A DNA stretch of 64,000 nucleotides, from NCBI GenBank assembly GCA_000473305.1, contig CP006772.1:2363805-2427804 (forward strand). The letters run 5' to 3'. This document shows positions 26,901 to 34,935 of the stretch, piece by piece. How positions within the stretch are numbered: position 1 is the stretch's first letter; each line of letters starts with the position of its first letter. This DNA comes from Bacteroidales bacterium CF. GTDB lineage: Bacteria > Bacteroidota > Bacteroidia > Bacteroidales > UBA932. Both the position numbers and the translations under genes were made by a program. The notes beneath the pieces were generated by a model. It saw nothing but the letters and a program-made list of their open reading frames with translations, did no database searches and was not told the DNA's origin.

Positions 26901-27006
26901 ATCGGATCATAAAATAGCAATTGAAGCCGGGTGCAACGACGTGGTTACAAAACCAATCAGATCCACAGTATTGCTTGCAGCAATAAAAAAACACCTGTCA
27001 CAATAA
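23935..27006 (+). CDS. Hybrid sensor histidine kinase with periplasmic binding-protein-like sensor
   Basis: About 1023 residues from ATG at 23935 (a TTG nine codons earlier is unlikely). Order: N-terminal membrane segment; a periplasmic domain of about 310 residues (KIAVFYSRNPRHERL, VIFISDDSDYGLAERN, IPVFGNQNLSLGSG) resembling ABC-type sugar/ligand-binding proteins; a second membrane helix at about 353-377; two PAS-like domains; HisKA with SHEIRTPLNG (phospho-His 669); HATPase with NLISNSLKF, DTGIGIEKK and GGTGLGLPLC; and a receiver with LMDIKMPVMDG (phospho-Asp 956). There is no DNA-binding output domain, so a separate regulator or phosphotransfer protein must exist. Ligand unknown. Confidence 0.93.
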   Translation: MKIWKKISLSLLFILFWGVVSSHDKDVSFPGSLEYTSKTTKIAVFYSRNPRHERLREFTSGISAYISNRKINSLVHTLSIDPTGERDIDDKSERIKIIAKNTINRKYADVIIATDRESHRLISTIDSSLYANMPVVSICTKTNHIEPLPQNLICEIDWNFEKNFLLGMKLFPRTKRVIFISDDSDYGLAERNLAQNTLSKYKNKVRITYISPPSEHFDLFINEITKQPDRTFIILSSWLLDNVGNYNIKGSYYPFLSRLGNIPVFGNQNLSLGSGILGGYLTSMWDVGNIVAEKAIKMARGMLVPSTISINCGKLILDYNVIKRLNVPEERIPRETSYINKPFNIFDDYSTEINFIIFIIVILSVSLISLAYYHFRFLRVNKDNLKLSKENEIRKELLDKTLSVMTEGVITFDPGLKIININKTGVEMSGYSGEFIGLTFDEVFHTSRPHNEISVSDALIKCIKEKGRVQIPNSTKINYPDKESRIISGNVSPVIDSDGQISQIVFAFYDRTESFTQQRFLKLAAETAKSYTWAFNTLTKNIYLDENYFKHIKGEAPEESLIRFFLSKIHPDDRKALVKPHNIMSSETTGEMYKIEFRMSVDNGATYEWWERRGIVYLEREGRKNVRYIYGMDINIDDHKRREKELIEARLRAEESDKLKTAFLSNMSHEIRTPLNGLVGFANLLTEPDYSADEKRRFVEVINESSRKLMSLISDILDLSRIESNALLFEVKPFDLSDNINDVIYSFKNQEKSNVRIVAELPEKPLTLSFDAFRNRQILNNLISNSLKFTDVGEIRVGYKVYEKFVEVFVSDTGIGIEKKNLSAIFERFFKINEFVGGTGLGLPLCKAIVEKFGGRIWAESEFGAGTTIRYTINFPDIPESDKTGEIPETEQKTEKPELMTDNDLQPLILIAEDLDSNYQLLRIMLSKFYRLIWAKNGEEAVEMYKINNPAVILMDIKMPVMDGLEATKIIRKYSKDVIIIAQTANAFESDHKIAIEAGCNDVVTKPIRSTVLLAAIKKHLSQ

Positions 27007-27014
27007 TATATATC

Positions 27015-28973
27015 ATGAAAGACCTTAAGTATCTTAAACTTCTTTCCAAAAGCTTCCCCACTATTTCAGACGCAGCCACAGAGATTATCAATCTGGAGGC
27101 AATACTCAACCTTCCCAAAGGCACAGAGCATTTCCTTACAGATATACACGGAGAGCATGAGGCTTTCCAGCATGTTATCAAAAATGCATCCGGTGTAATT
27201 AAGAAAAAGGTCGAGGATATTTTCGGTCATACACTCAGGGAGTGGGAGAAGAAGGAGTTATGCACACTGATATACTATCCCGAGCAAAAACTTAAAATTA
27301 TAAAAGCCCGTGAGCATGATATTGAAGACTGGTACAAAATGATACTCGTCAGGTTGTTAAAAGTGTGTGAAAATGTTTCTTCCAAATATACAAGGTCAAA
27401 AGTACGGAAGGCCTTGCCAAAAGAGTTCTCATACATAATACAGGAGTTGATGCATGAGTCTTTGAATGAGCCGAACAAGCACGGCTATGTCGAGGCAATC
27501 ATCTCTACTATAGTATCTACCGGAAGATCGGAGAATTTTATCGTTGCCATAAGTAAACTCATTCAGAGAATGACAATCGATTCGCTCCATATAATCGGAG
27601 ATGTCTATGACAGAGGCCCCGGAGCGCATATAATAATGGACATTCTTTGTGACTATCACAATGTCGACATACAGTGGGGAAACCACGATCTTGTCTGGAT
27701 GGGAGCGGCTGCGGGAAGTGAGGCATGTATGGCAAATGTTATAAGAATGTCACTTCGTTATACAAATCTTGCCACTCTTGAGGATGGTTACGGGATAAAC
27801 CTCATGCCTCTTGCCTCATTTGCATTGGAGATGTATGGAGAGGATCCTTGCGCGGTATTCAAGCCAAAGATGAGTGAAGACGAGGTTGTAAAGCAGAAGC
27901 AGATAAGAATGATATCTCAGATGCATAAGGCAATATCTGTTATTCAGTTCAAACTAGAAGGTCAGCTAATAGAGAGGAATCCTGAGATGGACATGGACGA
28001 CAGGAGGCAACTCCATCTTATTGATTATGAAAAAGGTGCAATAAACCTCAATGGCAAAGTCTATCAACTCAAGGACAAGTCATTCCCGACAATAGACCCT
28101 CAGAATCCCTATGAACTTACTGAAGATGAGAGAGAGCTGGTTGACAAACTTATACACTCATTCACTCACAGCGAGAAGCTGAGAAAGCATATGAGATGTA
28201 TCTACGCTAACGGATCTCTTTATCTTGTAAGAAATTCAAACCTGCTTTACCACGGTTCGGTTCCTCTCAACGAAGACGGCTCTTTCAAAAGTGTGAAAAT
28301 TCAGGGCGCAGAATACAGCGGAAAGAGGCTATTCGATAAAATAGACCAAATAGTGCGTCAGGCATATTTTGAAGAAAAAAAGACCAAAGAGAAGCGATTC
28401 GGGCAGGATTTCATATGGTATCTCTGGTGCGGACCTTCATCACCTCCTTTTGACAAGGACCGGATGGCCACATTTGAGAGGTACTTTATCGCCGACAAGG
28501 AGACCCACAAGGAGAATAAGGGGCACTATTACCATCTAAAGGACAACCGTGAGATTTGTGAGAAAATCCTTGAAGAGTTCGGAATCCGGGACGAGCATTC
28601 TCACATAATAAACGGCCATATTCCTGTTAAAACCACTAAAGGAGAGTCGCCAATAAAAGCTGAGGGAAAGCTGCTGGTCATAGACGGAGGCTACTCAAAA
28701 GCATACCAGCCGGAAACAGGGATAGCCGGTTTTACGCTAATATATAACTCCCACGGACTTCAACTTGTTCAACATCAGCCATTCGTATCCACACAGCAGG
28801 CTATAGAGAACGGAGAGGATATAATATCCGAGACTACTGTGCTTGAATTCAGCAACAGACGAAAACTAGTACGGGACACAGACATAGGCAAGGAGCTCAT
28901 GCAACAGATAGATGACCTCACAAAGTTGCTTGATGCATATCGCAGCGGTTATCTGAAAGAGGATGACAATTGA
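27015..28973 (+). CDS. fbp: Fructose-1,6-bisphosphatase class III
   Basis: About 652 residues from ATG at 27015, eight bases after the kinase stop; the frame is open further upstream but inside the kinase gene. Signature residues are those of the calcineurin-like metallophosphoesterase fold used by class III enzymes: TDIHGEHEAFQ, IIGDVYDRGPGAHI, WGNHDLVWMGAAAG and, near the end, INGHIPVKTTKGESP with VIDGGYSKAYQ. It dephosphorylates fructose-1,6-bisphosphate in gluconeogenesis. This large class is typical of Firmicutes and Bacteroidota. Its stop codon directly abuts the stop of the convergent gene. Confidence 0.95.
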   Translation: MKDLKYLKLLSKSFPTISDAATEIINLEAILNLPKGTEHFLTDIHGEHEAFQHVIKNASGVIKKKVEDIFGHTLREWEKKELCTLIYYPEQKLKIIKAREHDIEDWYKMILVRLLKVCENVSSKYTRSKVRKALPKEFSYIIQELMHESLNEPNKHGYVEAIISTIVSTGRSENFIVAISKLIQRMTIDSLHIIGDVYDRGPGAHIIMDILCDYHNVDIQWGNHDLVWMGAAAGSEACMANVIRMSLRYTNLATLEDGYGINLMPLASFALEMYGEDPCAVFKPKMSEDEVVKQKQIRMISQMHKAISVIQFKLEGQLIERNPEMDMDDRRQLHLIDYEKGAINLNGKVYQLKDKSFPTIDPQNPYELTEDERELVDKLIHSFTHSEKLRKHMRCIYANGSLYLVRNSNLLYHGSVPLNEDGSFKSVKIQGAEYSGKRLFDKIDQIVRQAYFEEKKTKEKRFGQDFIWYLWCGPSSPPFDKDRMATFERYFIADKETHKENKGHYYHLKDNREICEKILEEFGIRDEHSHIINGHIPVKTTKGESPIKAEGKLLVIDGGYSKAYQPETGIAGFTLIYNSHGLQLVQHQPFVSTQQAIENGEDIISETTVLEFSNRRKLVRDTDIGKELMQQIDDLTKLLDAYRSGYLKEDDN

Positions 28974-29876
28974 CTAAATAAAGATCTCTGCAATCATACA
29001 GCGTACAGAACCTCCTCCGTTTGTCTCAATTGTTGAGACATCGGGGGCAAGGATTCTGCAATATGAAGACAGCCTTGCAATCTGACTGTCATCCAAAACC
29101 ATTCTCGCCCGTGCTGACATAATCAGCAAAGACTCCCCTTTATCATTTTTCAATTCCAGCATATTACCGGCAAAGTGTCCCATTTGCTCGAGGGATATTT
29201 CAATCAGCTCTTTATCATCGTCTTCCACAAGACCGATAAAATTTTCCCTCTCATTAATATCCTTGATTGCATCAATACATGCAAGAACGAATTTACTACC
29301 CACACACATCATCACATTGGTGTGATATATCGGCTGATCATTCTCGTCACTGGCACTAAAAAGAAAATAGTCATAATCCATCTCCTCGCAGAACTCCTCT
29401 AGTACCGACTCATCCGTCCTTGGCGAGGCACATGCATAAACAAGATTACTGTCTCTGTCAAGCACCATGCTTCCGGTACCCTCAAGAAAGAGAGATTCTG
29501 CCTCCCATTTGGTGAGGTCCACTACCCTCTTTACATCAAACTCCTTTTTGATGTACTCTATTACTTCAGGTTTTCTCTCTAGTCTTCTGTTCCCTGCAAA
29601 CATAGGATAGAGCACCAGAGTACCCCCTTCATGGGTTGAAAACCAGTTATTGGGAAATATCGAATCCGGAGTATGGGGCTCCGGCTTATCCTGTAGCACA
29701 TGTACATTCACTCCATTTTGTCTGAGGAGTTGCACATAGCTGTCAAACTCTTGAACAGCTATGCCATTTGTACCATCTTCATTGCTCTGCTTCTGGAAAG
29801 CATTATTAACCGCAGTCTCGGGATTATAACCAAAGTTTGCGGGCCTTATCATTAAAACTTTTGAGGTTGTCTGCAT
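28974..29876 (-). CDS. ctlX: CtlX-type citrulline hydrolase (guanidino-group-modifying family)
   Basis: A 300-residue amidinotransferase/deiminase-fold protein. Conserved elements are DSIFPNNWFSTHEGGTLVLY, FLEGTGSMVLDR, PIYHTNVMMCVG with the catalytic His, and the C-terminal NGGGSVRCMIAEIF with the catalytic Cys. It is shorter than arginine deiminase and matches the CtlX group, which hydrolyses citrulline to ornithine. Six bases separate it from ornithine aminotransferase upstream, and arginine deiminase is also in the window, which supports this substrate. Other members act on arginine or dimethylarginine, so the substrate is an inference. Confidence 0.8.
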   Translation of the reverse strand: MQTTSKVLMIRPANFGYNPETAVNNAFQKQSNEDGTNGIAVQEFDSYVQLLRQNGVNVHVLQDKPEPHTPDSIFPNNWFSTHEGGTLVLYPMFAGNRRLERKPEVIEYIKKEFDVKRVVDLTKWEAESLFLEGTGSMVLDRDSNLVYACASPRTDESVLEEFCEEMDYDYFLFSASDENDQPIYHTNVMMCVGSKFVLACIDAIKDINERENFIGLVEDDDKELIEISLEQMGHFAGNMLELKNDKGESLLIMSARARMVLDDSQIARLSSYCRILAPDVSTIETNGGGSVRCMIAEIFI

Positions 29877-29882
29877 ATAAGA

Positions 29883-31112
29883 TTAAGCTAGGGAATCCAT
29901 TGATACAATTATGATTTTTATGGCTTCTCTCAATTCTGCCTCAGATATGACCAAGGGAGGAGCAAAACGTATTATATGCTTGTGAGTAGGTTTTGCAAGA
30001 AGACCCATCTCAGCCATTCTCTCACACACATCCCACGCCTCCTTGCCATTGTGTGGCTGAACAACAATAGCGTTAAGCAATCCTTTTCCCCTTATCTGTT
30101 TTATGAATGGTGATTTATATTTCCCCATCTCTTCCCTGAAAATCTTGCCAAGGTACTCTGCTTTCTCCACAAGTTTTTCCTCCTTCACAACCTCCAGAGC
30201 CGCCATAGCAACACGGCAGGCAAGAGGAAATCCTCCGAAAGTGGAACCATGTTCACCCGGTTTAATCGTAAGCATAATATCGTCATCTGCCAGAACTGCA
30301 GACACAGGCAATACTCCGCCTGAAATAGCCTTACCTAGAATCACAACATCCGGACGGATCCCTTCATGGTCACAGCATAACATCTTCCCTGTCCTTGCTA
30401 TACCTGTCTGCACCTCATCCGCCATAAAAAGTACATTGTGCTTTTTACATAATTCATAGCATTTTTTCAGATACCCGTCATCCGGAACAAACACCCCTGC
30501 CTCACCCTGAATCGGTTCAACCATAAATGCCGCTACCTCAGCACCATGTTTCTCAAGAACAGAAGCCAGAGCCTGCGTGTCATTGTATGGAATCTTGACA
30601 AGACCGGGTGTAAAAGGGCCGTATTTATCATAAGAGTCGGGATCTGTCGAGAGTGAGACTATCGTTATAGTCCTTCCGTGGAAATTACCTTCACAGCAAA
30701 TAATCAAAGCTTTGTCCTCTGCTATTCCTTTCCTGACGTATCCCCATCTGCGGGCAAGCTTCAGGGCTGTCTCAACAGCCTCTGCGCCGGAGTTCATCGG
30801 AAGCACCTTGTCATAACCAAAGAAATCGTGTATATATTTCTCGTATGGCCCCAGGCAATCATTGTAAAAGGCTCTGGATGTAAGACACAGCGTGTCTGCC
30901 TGATCTTTAAGGGCTTTTACTATTTTTGGATGACAATGACCCTGATTAACGGCAGAATAGGCAGACAAAAAGTCAAAATATTTTTTACCGTCTACGTCCC
31001 ATACATAAGGGCCTTTGCCCTTAGACAACACTACTTCAAGCGGATGATAGTTGTGGGCTCCGTACTTTTCCTCACACTCGATGAAGTTCTTTGCATTTTT
31101 TGATAATTCCAT
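29883..31112 (-). CDS. rocD: Ornithine--oxo-acid aminotransferase
   Basis: A class III PLP aminotransferase of about 409 residues from ATG at 31112 ([19 protein letters not shown]); an ORF start 13 codons upstream lies in the promoter-like region and is not favoured. Signature regions: [62 protein letters not shown] and [15 protein letters not shown] with the PLP-binding Lys. It converts ornithine to glutamate-5-semialdehyde. Co-transcribed with ctlX, completing arginine/citrulline breakdown towards glutamate or proline. Confidence 0.93.
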   Translation of the reverse strand: MELSKNAKNFIECEEKYGAHNYHPLEVVLSKGKGPYVWDVDGKKYFDFLSAYSAVNQGHCHPKIVKALKDQADTLCLTSRAFYNDCLGPYEKYIHDFFGYDKVLPMNSGAEAVETALKLARRWGYVRKGIAEDKALIICCEGNFHGRTITIVSLSTDPDSYDKYGPFTPGLVKIPYNDTQALASVLEKHGAEVAAFMVEPIQGEAGVFVPDDGYLKKCYELCKKHNVLFMADEVQTGIARTGKMLCCDHEGIRPDVVILGKAISGGVLPVSAVLADDDIMLTIKPGEHGSTFGGFPLACRVAMAALEVVKEEKLVEKAEYLGKIFREEMGKYKSPFIKQIRGKGLLNAIVVQPHNGKEAWDVCERMAEMGLLAKPTHKHIIRFAPPLVISEAELREAIKIIIVSMDSLA

Positions 31113-31168
31113 GATTCTGAATTTTCTCAAAGATAGCCCTTTTTTCCTCAAAAAATGTTAATAAGGTG

Positions 31169-31199
31169 TTTGTAATTCAAATTAATAATCTTACCTTTG
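31169..31199 (+). promoter_or_regulatory. Promoter of the str operon (rpsL)
   Basis: TTTG (31169-31172), a 19-base spacer and TACCTTTG (31192-31199) form an exact Bacteroidota promoter. Transcription would start near 31206, leaving a leader of about 45 bases before rpsL. Confidence 0.85.
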
Positions 31200-31251
31200 C
31201 ATCCCAATTTTATGTGGCGAAAATACTTAAAGCAAAGAATAACAACCAATT

Positions 31252-31656
31252 ATGCCAACAATTCAACAGTTAGTCCGCATGGGCCGCACAGTGATCGTAG
31301 AGAAGAGTAAATCTCGCGCTCTTGATGCTTGTCCACAAAGACGCGGAGTATGTGTACGTGTTTACACAACAACTCCTAAGAAACCTAACTCGGCTATGCG
31401 TAAAGTAGCCCGTGTACGCCTTACCAACCAAAAGGAAGTAAACGCATACATACCAGGAGAAGGTCACAACTTGCAGGAGCACTCAATCGTGCTTGTGCGC
31501 GGCGGTCGTGTAAAAGACCTTCCGGGTGTACGTTACCACATCCTGCGTGGTGCATTGGATACTGCCGGTGTTGACGGTCGTAAACAAAGTCGTTCTCTTT
31601 ACGGAGCAAAGAGGCCTAAAAAAGGCGCAGCTGCAGCTCCTGCAAAGAAGAAATAA
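31252..31656 (+). CDS. rpsL: 30S ribosomal protein S12
   Basis: A 134-residue S12. It begins [12 protein letters not shown], with the conserved decoding-centre loops [20 protein letters not shown] and [20 protein letters not shown]. The two loop lysines whose change gives streptomycin resistance are both the sensitive wild-type residue here. The C-terminus has a lysine/alanine tail. First gene of the str operon, followed after 25 bases by rpsG. Confidence 0.98.
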   Translation: MPTIQQLVRMGRTVIVEKSKSRALDACPQRRGVCVRVYTTTPKKPNSAMRKVARVRLTNQKEVNAYIPGEGHNLQEHSIVLVRGGRVKDLPGVRYHILRGALDTAGVDGRKQSRSLYGAKRPKKGAAAAPAKKK

Positions 31657-31681
31657 TCCAACTAAACAAATTTTATAACAA

Positions 31682-32158
31682 ATGAGAAAAACGAAGCCTA
31701 AAAAGAGGATTCTACTTCCTGATCCAAAGTATCATGACGTATTGGTAACACAGTTCGTTAATAATCTTATGATTCAGGGGAAGAAGAGTATCGCCTATGG
31801 CATCTTCTATGATGCAATGGAAATCATCGGCGAGAAGATGAAAGATTCTGACAAGGCTCCTTTAGAGATCTGGAAAAAAGCACTTGAGAACATTACTCCT
31901 CAGGTCGAAGTTAAGAGCCGCCGTGTAGGTGGTGCAAACTTCCAGGTTCCTACAGAAGTGCGTCCTGACAGAAAAGTTTCATTATCTATTAAAAACATGA
32001 TCTTGTACGCACGCAAACGTTCTGCTCACTCAATGGCAGAAAAACTTGCAGCTGAGACAATGGCTGCATACAATAACGAAGGTGCTGCATACAAGAGAAA
32101 AGAGGACATGCATAAGATGGCAGAGGCTAACAAGGCGTTTGCACACTTCCGTTTCTAA
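31682..32158 (+). CDS. rpsG: 30S ribosomal protein S7
   Basis: A 158-residue S7, the usual bacterial length. It starts [19 protein letters not shown] and contains [18 protein letters not shown] and the signature [14 protein letters not shown]. It binds 16S rRNA to nucleate the 30S head and in E. coli also autoregulates the str operon; no such site can be recognised here. 18 bases separate it from fusA. Confidence 0.98.
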   Translation: MRKTKPKKRILLPDPKYHDVLVTQFVNNLMIQGKKSIAYGIFYDAMEIIGEKMKDSDKAPLEIWKKALENITPQVEVKSRRVGGANFQVPTEVRPDRKVSLSIKNMILYARKRSAHSMAEKLAAETMAAYNNEGAAYKRKEDMHKMAEANKAFAHFRF

Positions 32159-32176
32159 GCTCCAGAGAATAATTAG

Positions 32177-34297
32177 ATGGCAAGAGATTTAAAATATACG
32201 AGAAACATTGGCATCATGGCCCATATTGATGCCGGTAAGACTACTACATCCGAGAGGATTCTCTATTATACAGGCAAGACCCACAAAATAGGAGAAGTCC
32301 ACGAGGGTGCCGCTACTATGGACTGGATGGTTCAGGAGCAAGAGAGGGGTATCACTATCACCTCTGCTGCTACAACAGCTTTCTGGAACTATAGGAACGA
32401 ACAGTACCAGATTAATCTTATCGACACTCCAGGTCACGTTGACTTTACAGTTGAGGTTGAGAGATCATTGCGTGTACTAGATGGCACAGTTGCAACATTC
32501 TGTGCTGTAGGCCGCGTTCAGCCTCAGTCAGAGACTGTCTGGCGCCAGGCCGATAAGTATCATGTACCAAAACTAGCTTATGTGAACAAGATGGACCGTG
32601 TCGGAGCAGATTTCCTTGCTGTAGTAGAGGAAATGAACGAGAAGCTCGGCGCACACGCTATTCCAATTGTTCTTCCGATAGGTGCTGAGGATAAATTTGA
32701 AGGAATCATTGACCTCATATCAAATAAAGCATATTATTACAATCAGGACAGCAAAGATCTCGTGAACTATGAGATCAAGGATGTTCCTGCCAATATGGTT
32801 GAAGAGGTTGAAGAGTGGCGCGGTAAACTTGTAGAGGCTATCGCTGAATACAATGACTCGATTCTTGAAAAATTCTTTGACGATCCGGATTCAATTACTG
32901 AGGATGAGATTATCGAGGCACTCAGGAAAGCAACCATTGATATGGCTGTGGTTCCTACATGCTGCGGTTCTTCATTCAAAAACAAAGGTGTTCAGTATCT
33001 GCTCGATTCAGTGATGCGTTACCTGCCATCTCCTCTTGATATTGGGGATGTTCATGGCAAAAATCCTGATACTGAGAAGGAAGAGATTCGTAAATCGAAT
33101 CCGAAGGAGCCTTTCTGCGGACTAGTATTTAAAATTGCTACCGATCCTTTTGTAGGTCGTCTTGCATTCCTTAGAGCATACTCAGGAAAACTTGAGTCAG
33201 GTTCTTATGTACTCAACACACGATCAGGCAAAAAGGAGAGGGTGGCCAGACTTTACCAGATGCACTCAAACAAACAGAATCCTATAGATTTTGTTGAGGC
33301 TGGTGATATCTGCGCAGCCGTAGGTTTCAAAGACCTTCGCACCGGTGATACAATATGCGTTGAAAACCATCCTATAGTTCTTGAATCAATGACATTCCCT
33401 GATCCTGTTATCGGGCTTGCTGTTGAACCTAAGACTCAGAAAGATCTTGACAAACTCGGCATAGCGCTTGGCAAACTTTCTGAAGAGGACCCTACATTCA
33501 CTGTACGCTCTGACCACGAGACCGGCCAGACAGTTATCAGCGGTATGGGTGAGCTTCACCTTGAGATTATCGTTGACCGTCTCAAAAGAGAGTTCGGTGT
33601 AGAGATAAACCAGGGTGCACCTCAGGTTAACTACAAAGAGGCTATTCGCTCTACAGTACAACATCGCGAAGTCTTCAAGAAGCAGTCAGGCGGCCGCGGT
33701 AAATTTGCTGATATTATCTTTGAAATAGGTCCGGTTGACGAGGGTGTTTCAGGACTCCAGTTTGTTGACGAGGTTAAAGGCGGTAACATTCCAAGAGAGT
33801 TTATCCCTTCTGTAGAGAAAGGATTCAAGGCTGCAATGGCAAATGGTGTTCTTGCAGGCTATGAAGTAACATCACTTAAGGTTGTTCTTAAAGATGGTTC
33901 ATTCCACCCTGTTGACTCTGATGCACTTTCATTTGAAATTTGCGCAAGGCAGGCTTTCCGTAAATCGTGTCCTAAAGCAAACCCTGTTATACAGGAGCCT
34001 ATTATGTCTCTAGAAGTCGTAACTCCTGAGGATTACGTCGGAGATGTTATCGGTGACCTCAATAAACGCAGAGGCCAGATTACAAATATGGACTCAAAGG
34101 GTAATGCAAGAATCGTTAAGGCGAAGGTTCCGCTTTCAGAGCAATTCGGTTATGTAACGACCTTGAGGACATTGTCATCAGGACGTGCTACAAGCACCAT
34201 GGAATTCTCTCACTATTCAGAACTTCCTGCTTCTCTTGCAAAAGAGGTTATCGAAAGATCGAGCGGAAAGAAATCTGACAGTGATTTAGATGAATAA
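32177..34297 (+). CDS. fusA: Elongation factor G
   Basis: A 706-residue translocase GTPase. G1 is [13 protein letters not shown]2 is in [13 protein letters not shown]3 DTPGHVDFT and G4 [10 protein letters not shown]. Domains II-V follow in usual order, including the domain IV loop segment and [15 protein letters not shown] near the C-terminus. The N-terminal sequence [14 protein letters not shown] is that of canonical EF-G, and its place in the str operon also marks it as the housekeeping copy. Confidence 0.98.
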   Translation: MARDLKYTRNIGIMAHIDAGKTTTSERILYYTGKTHKIGEVHEGAATMDWMVQEQERGITITSAATTAFWNYRNEQYQINLIDTPGHVDFTVEVERSLRVLDGTVATFCAVGRVQPQSETVWRQADKYHVPKLAYVNKMDRVGADFLAVVEEMNEKLGAHAIPIVLPIGAEDKFEGIIDLISNKAYYYNQDSKDLVNYEIKDVPANMVEEVEEWRGKLVEAIAEYNDSILEKFFDDPDSITEDEIIEALRKATIDMAVVPTCCGSSFKNKGVQYLLDSVMRYLPSPLDIGDVHGKNPDTEKEEIRKSNPKEPFCGLVFKIATDPFVGRLAFLRAYSGKLESGSYVLNTRSGKKERVARLYQMHSNKQNPIDFVEAGDICAAVGFKDLRTGDTICVENHPIVLESMTFPDPVIGLAVEPKTQKDLDKLGIALGKLSEEDPTFTVRSDHETGQTVISGMGELHLEIIVDRLKREFGVEINQGAPQVNYKEAIRSTVQHREVFKKQSGGRGKFADIIFEIGPVDEGVSGLQFVDEVKGGNIPREFIPSVEKGFKAAMANGVLAGYEVTSLKVVLKDGSFHPVDSDALSFEICARQAFRKSCPKANPVIQEPIMSLEVVTPEDYVGDVIGDLNKRRGQITNMDSKGNARIVKAKVPLSEQFGYVTTLRTLSSGRATSTMEFSHYSELPASLAKEVIERSSGKKSDSDLDE

Positions 34298-34330
34298 TAT
34301 TGAAAAATTAATTGGTTAATATAAAACAAA

Positions 34331-34636
34331 ATGAGCCAAAAAATAAGAATAAAGCTGAAATCTTATGATCATATGTTGGTTGACAAATCTGCCGACAAGA
34401 TTGTAAAAACTGTAAAAGCTACAGGTGCTGTTGTTAGTGGTCCTATTCCACTTCCTACAGATAAGAAGATTTTCACTGTTAACCGCGCCACATTTGTTAA
34501 CAAGAAAGCTCGTGAGCAATTCGAACTGAATTCTTTCCGCCGTCTTCTTGACATCTACAGTTCAACTCCAAAGACAGTAGACGCTTTGATGAAACTCGAA
34601 CTTCCAAGCGGAGTTGAGGTAGAAATCAAAGTCTGA
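34331..34636 (+). CDS. rpsJ: 30S ribosomal protein S10
   Basis: A 101-residue S10: [38 protein letters not shown] and [20 protein letters not shown]. It is a 30S head protein that also acts in transcription antitermination as NusE. In most Bacteroidota rpsJ is followed by rplC and the rest of the S10-spc cluster; here it is followed by a tRNA gene, a terminator and a repeat element. So the cluster is broken at this point, or its remainder lies elsewhere. Confidence 0.97.
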   Translation: MSQKIRIKLKSYDHMLVDKSADKIVKTVKATGAVVSGPIPLPTDKKIFTVNRATFVNKKAREQFELNSFRRLLDIYSSTPKTVDALMKLELPSGVEVEIKV

Positions 34637-34661
34637 CTATAGGAAATTGACGGCAAATTAC

Positions 34662-34669
34662 TATCTTTG
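34662..34669 (+). promoter_or_regulatory. -7 element of the CAT-anticodon tRNA gene
   Basis: TATCTTTG matches TAnnTTTG and ends 13 bases before the tRNA. No convincing TTTG lies at the usual -33 distance, so the promoter is weak or atypical. Confidence 0.5.
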
Positions 34670-34682
34670 TCGTCCCGTTCCC

Positions 34683-34757
34683 GGGCCCATAGCTCAGTTG
34701 GTTAGTAGCACCTGACTCATAATCAGGGGGTCGTTGGTTCAAGCCCAACTGGGCCCA
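34683..34757 (+). tRNA. tRNA with CAT anticodon (tRNA-Met or lysidine-modified tRNA-Ile2)
   Basis: The acceptor stem GGGCCCA pairs with TGGGCCC, discriminator A. The anticodon arm CCTGA-CTCATAA-TCAGG gives CAT, and the T arm GTTGGTTCAAGCCCAAC is intact. The T-arm/variable region GGTCGTTGGTTCAAG resembles tRNA-Ile2 more than elongator Met, but both are possible. The D-arm reads GCTC-AGTTGGTTAG-TAGC: one extra base compared with the usual loop and one unpaired position in the stem. CCA is not fully encoded. Confidence 0.88.
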
Positions 34758-34761
34758 CAGA

Positions 34762-34797
34762 AAAGGCATCTTCGCTTTAGCGCAGATGCCTTTTTTA
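34762..34797 (+). terminator. Intrinsic terminator after the tRNA
   Basis: AAAGGCATCTTCGC-TTTA-GCGCAGATGCCTTT is a strong hairpin followed by a T-run, five bases after the tRNA. Confidence 0.88.
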
Positions 34798-34835
34798 TTG
34801 AAAATTCTTTAGTTTTACCTGATTTGTTTTGGATA

Positions 34836-34935
34836 GCCGCTTTTTACTGTGTAGAAATATCGTCTCAGGGCTGTCCATCCTCAGTCGTTGCTCTCCCTCC
34901 GGCTGAAATGCCCTGATCCGGTATTTTTCCACTTA
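34836..34935. repeat. Nested palindromic element, copy 5 (inverted, outside the island)
   Basis: Read on the minus strand it has GTGGAAAAATACCG pairing imperfectly with CGATATTTCTACAC, CAGGGC... GCCCTG, and an apex TTTCAGCCGGAGGGAGAGCA ... CGACTGAGGATGGAC nearly identical to copy 4. GCCGC at 34836-34840 marks one border; the other border is cut at the stop codon of the next gene. It occupies the gap between the tRNA terminator and a convergent gene. Confidence 0.8.
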
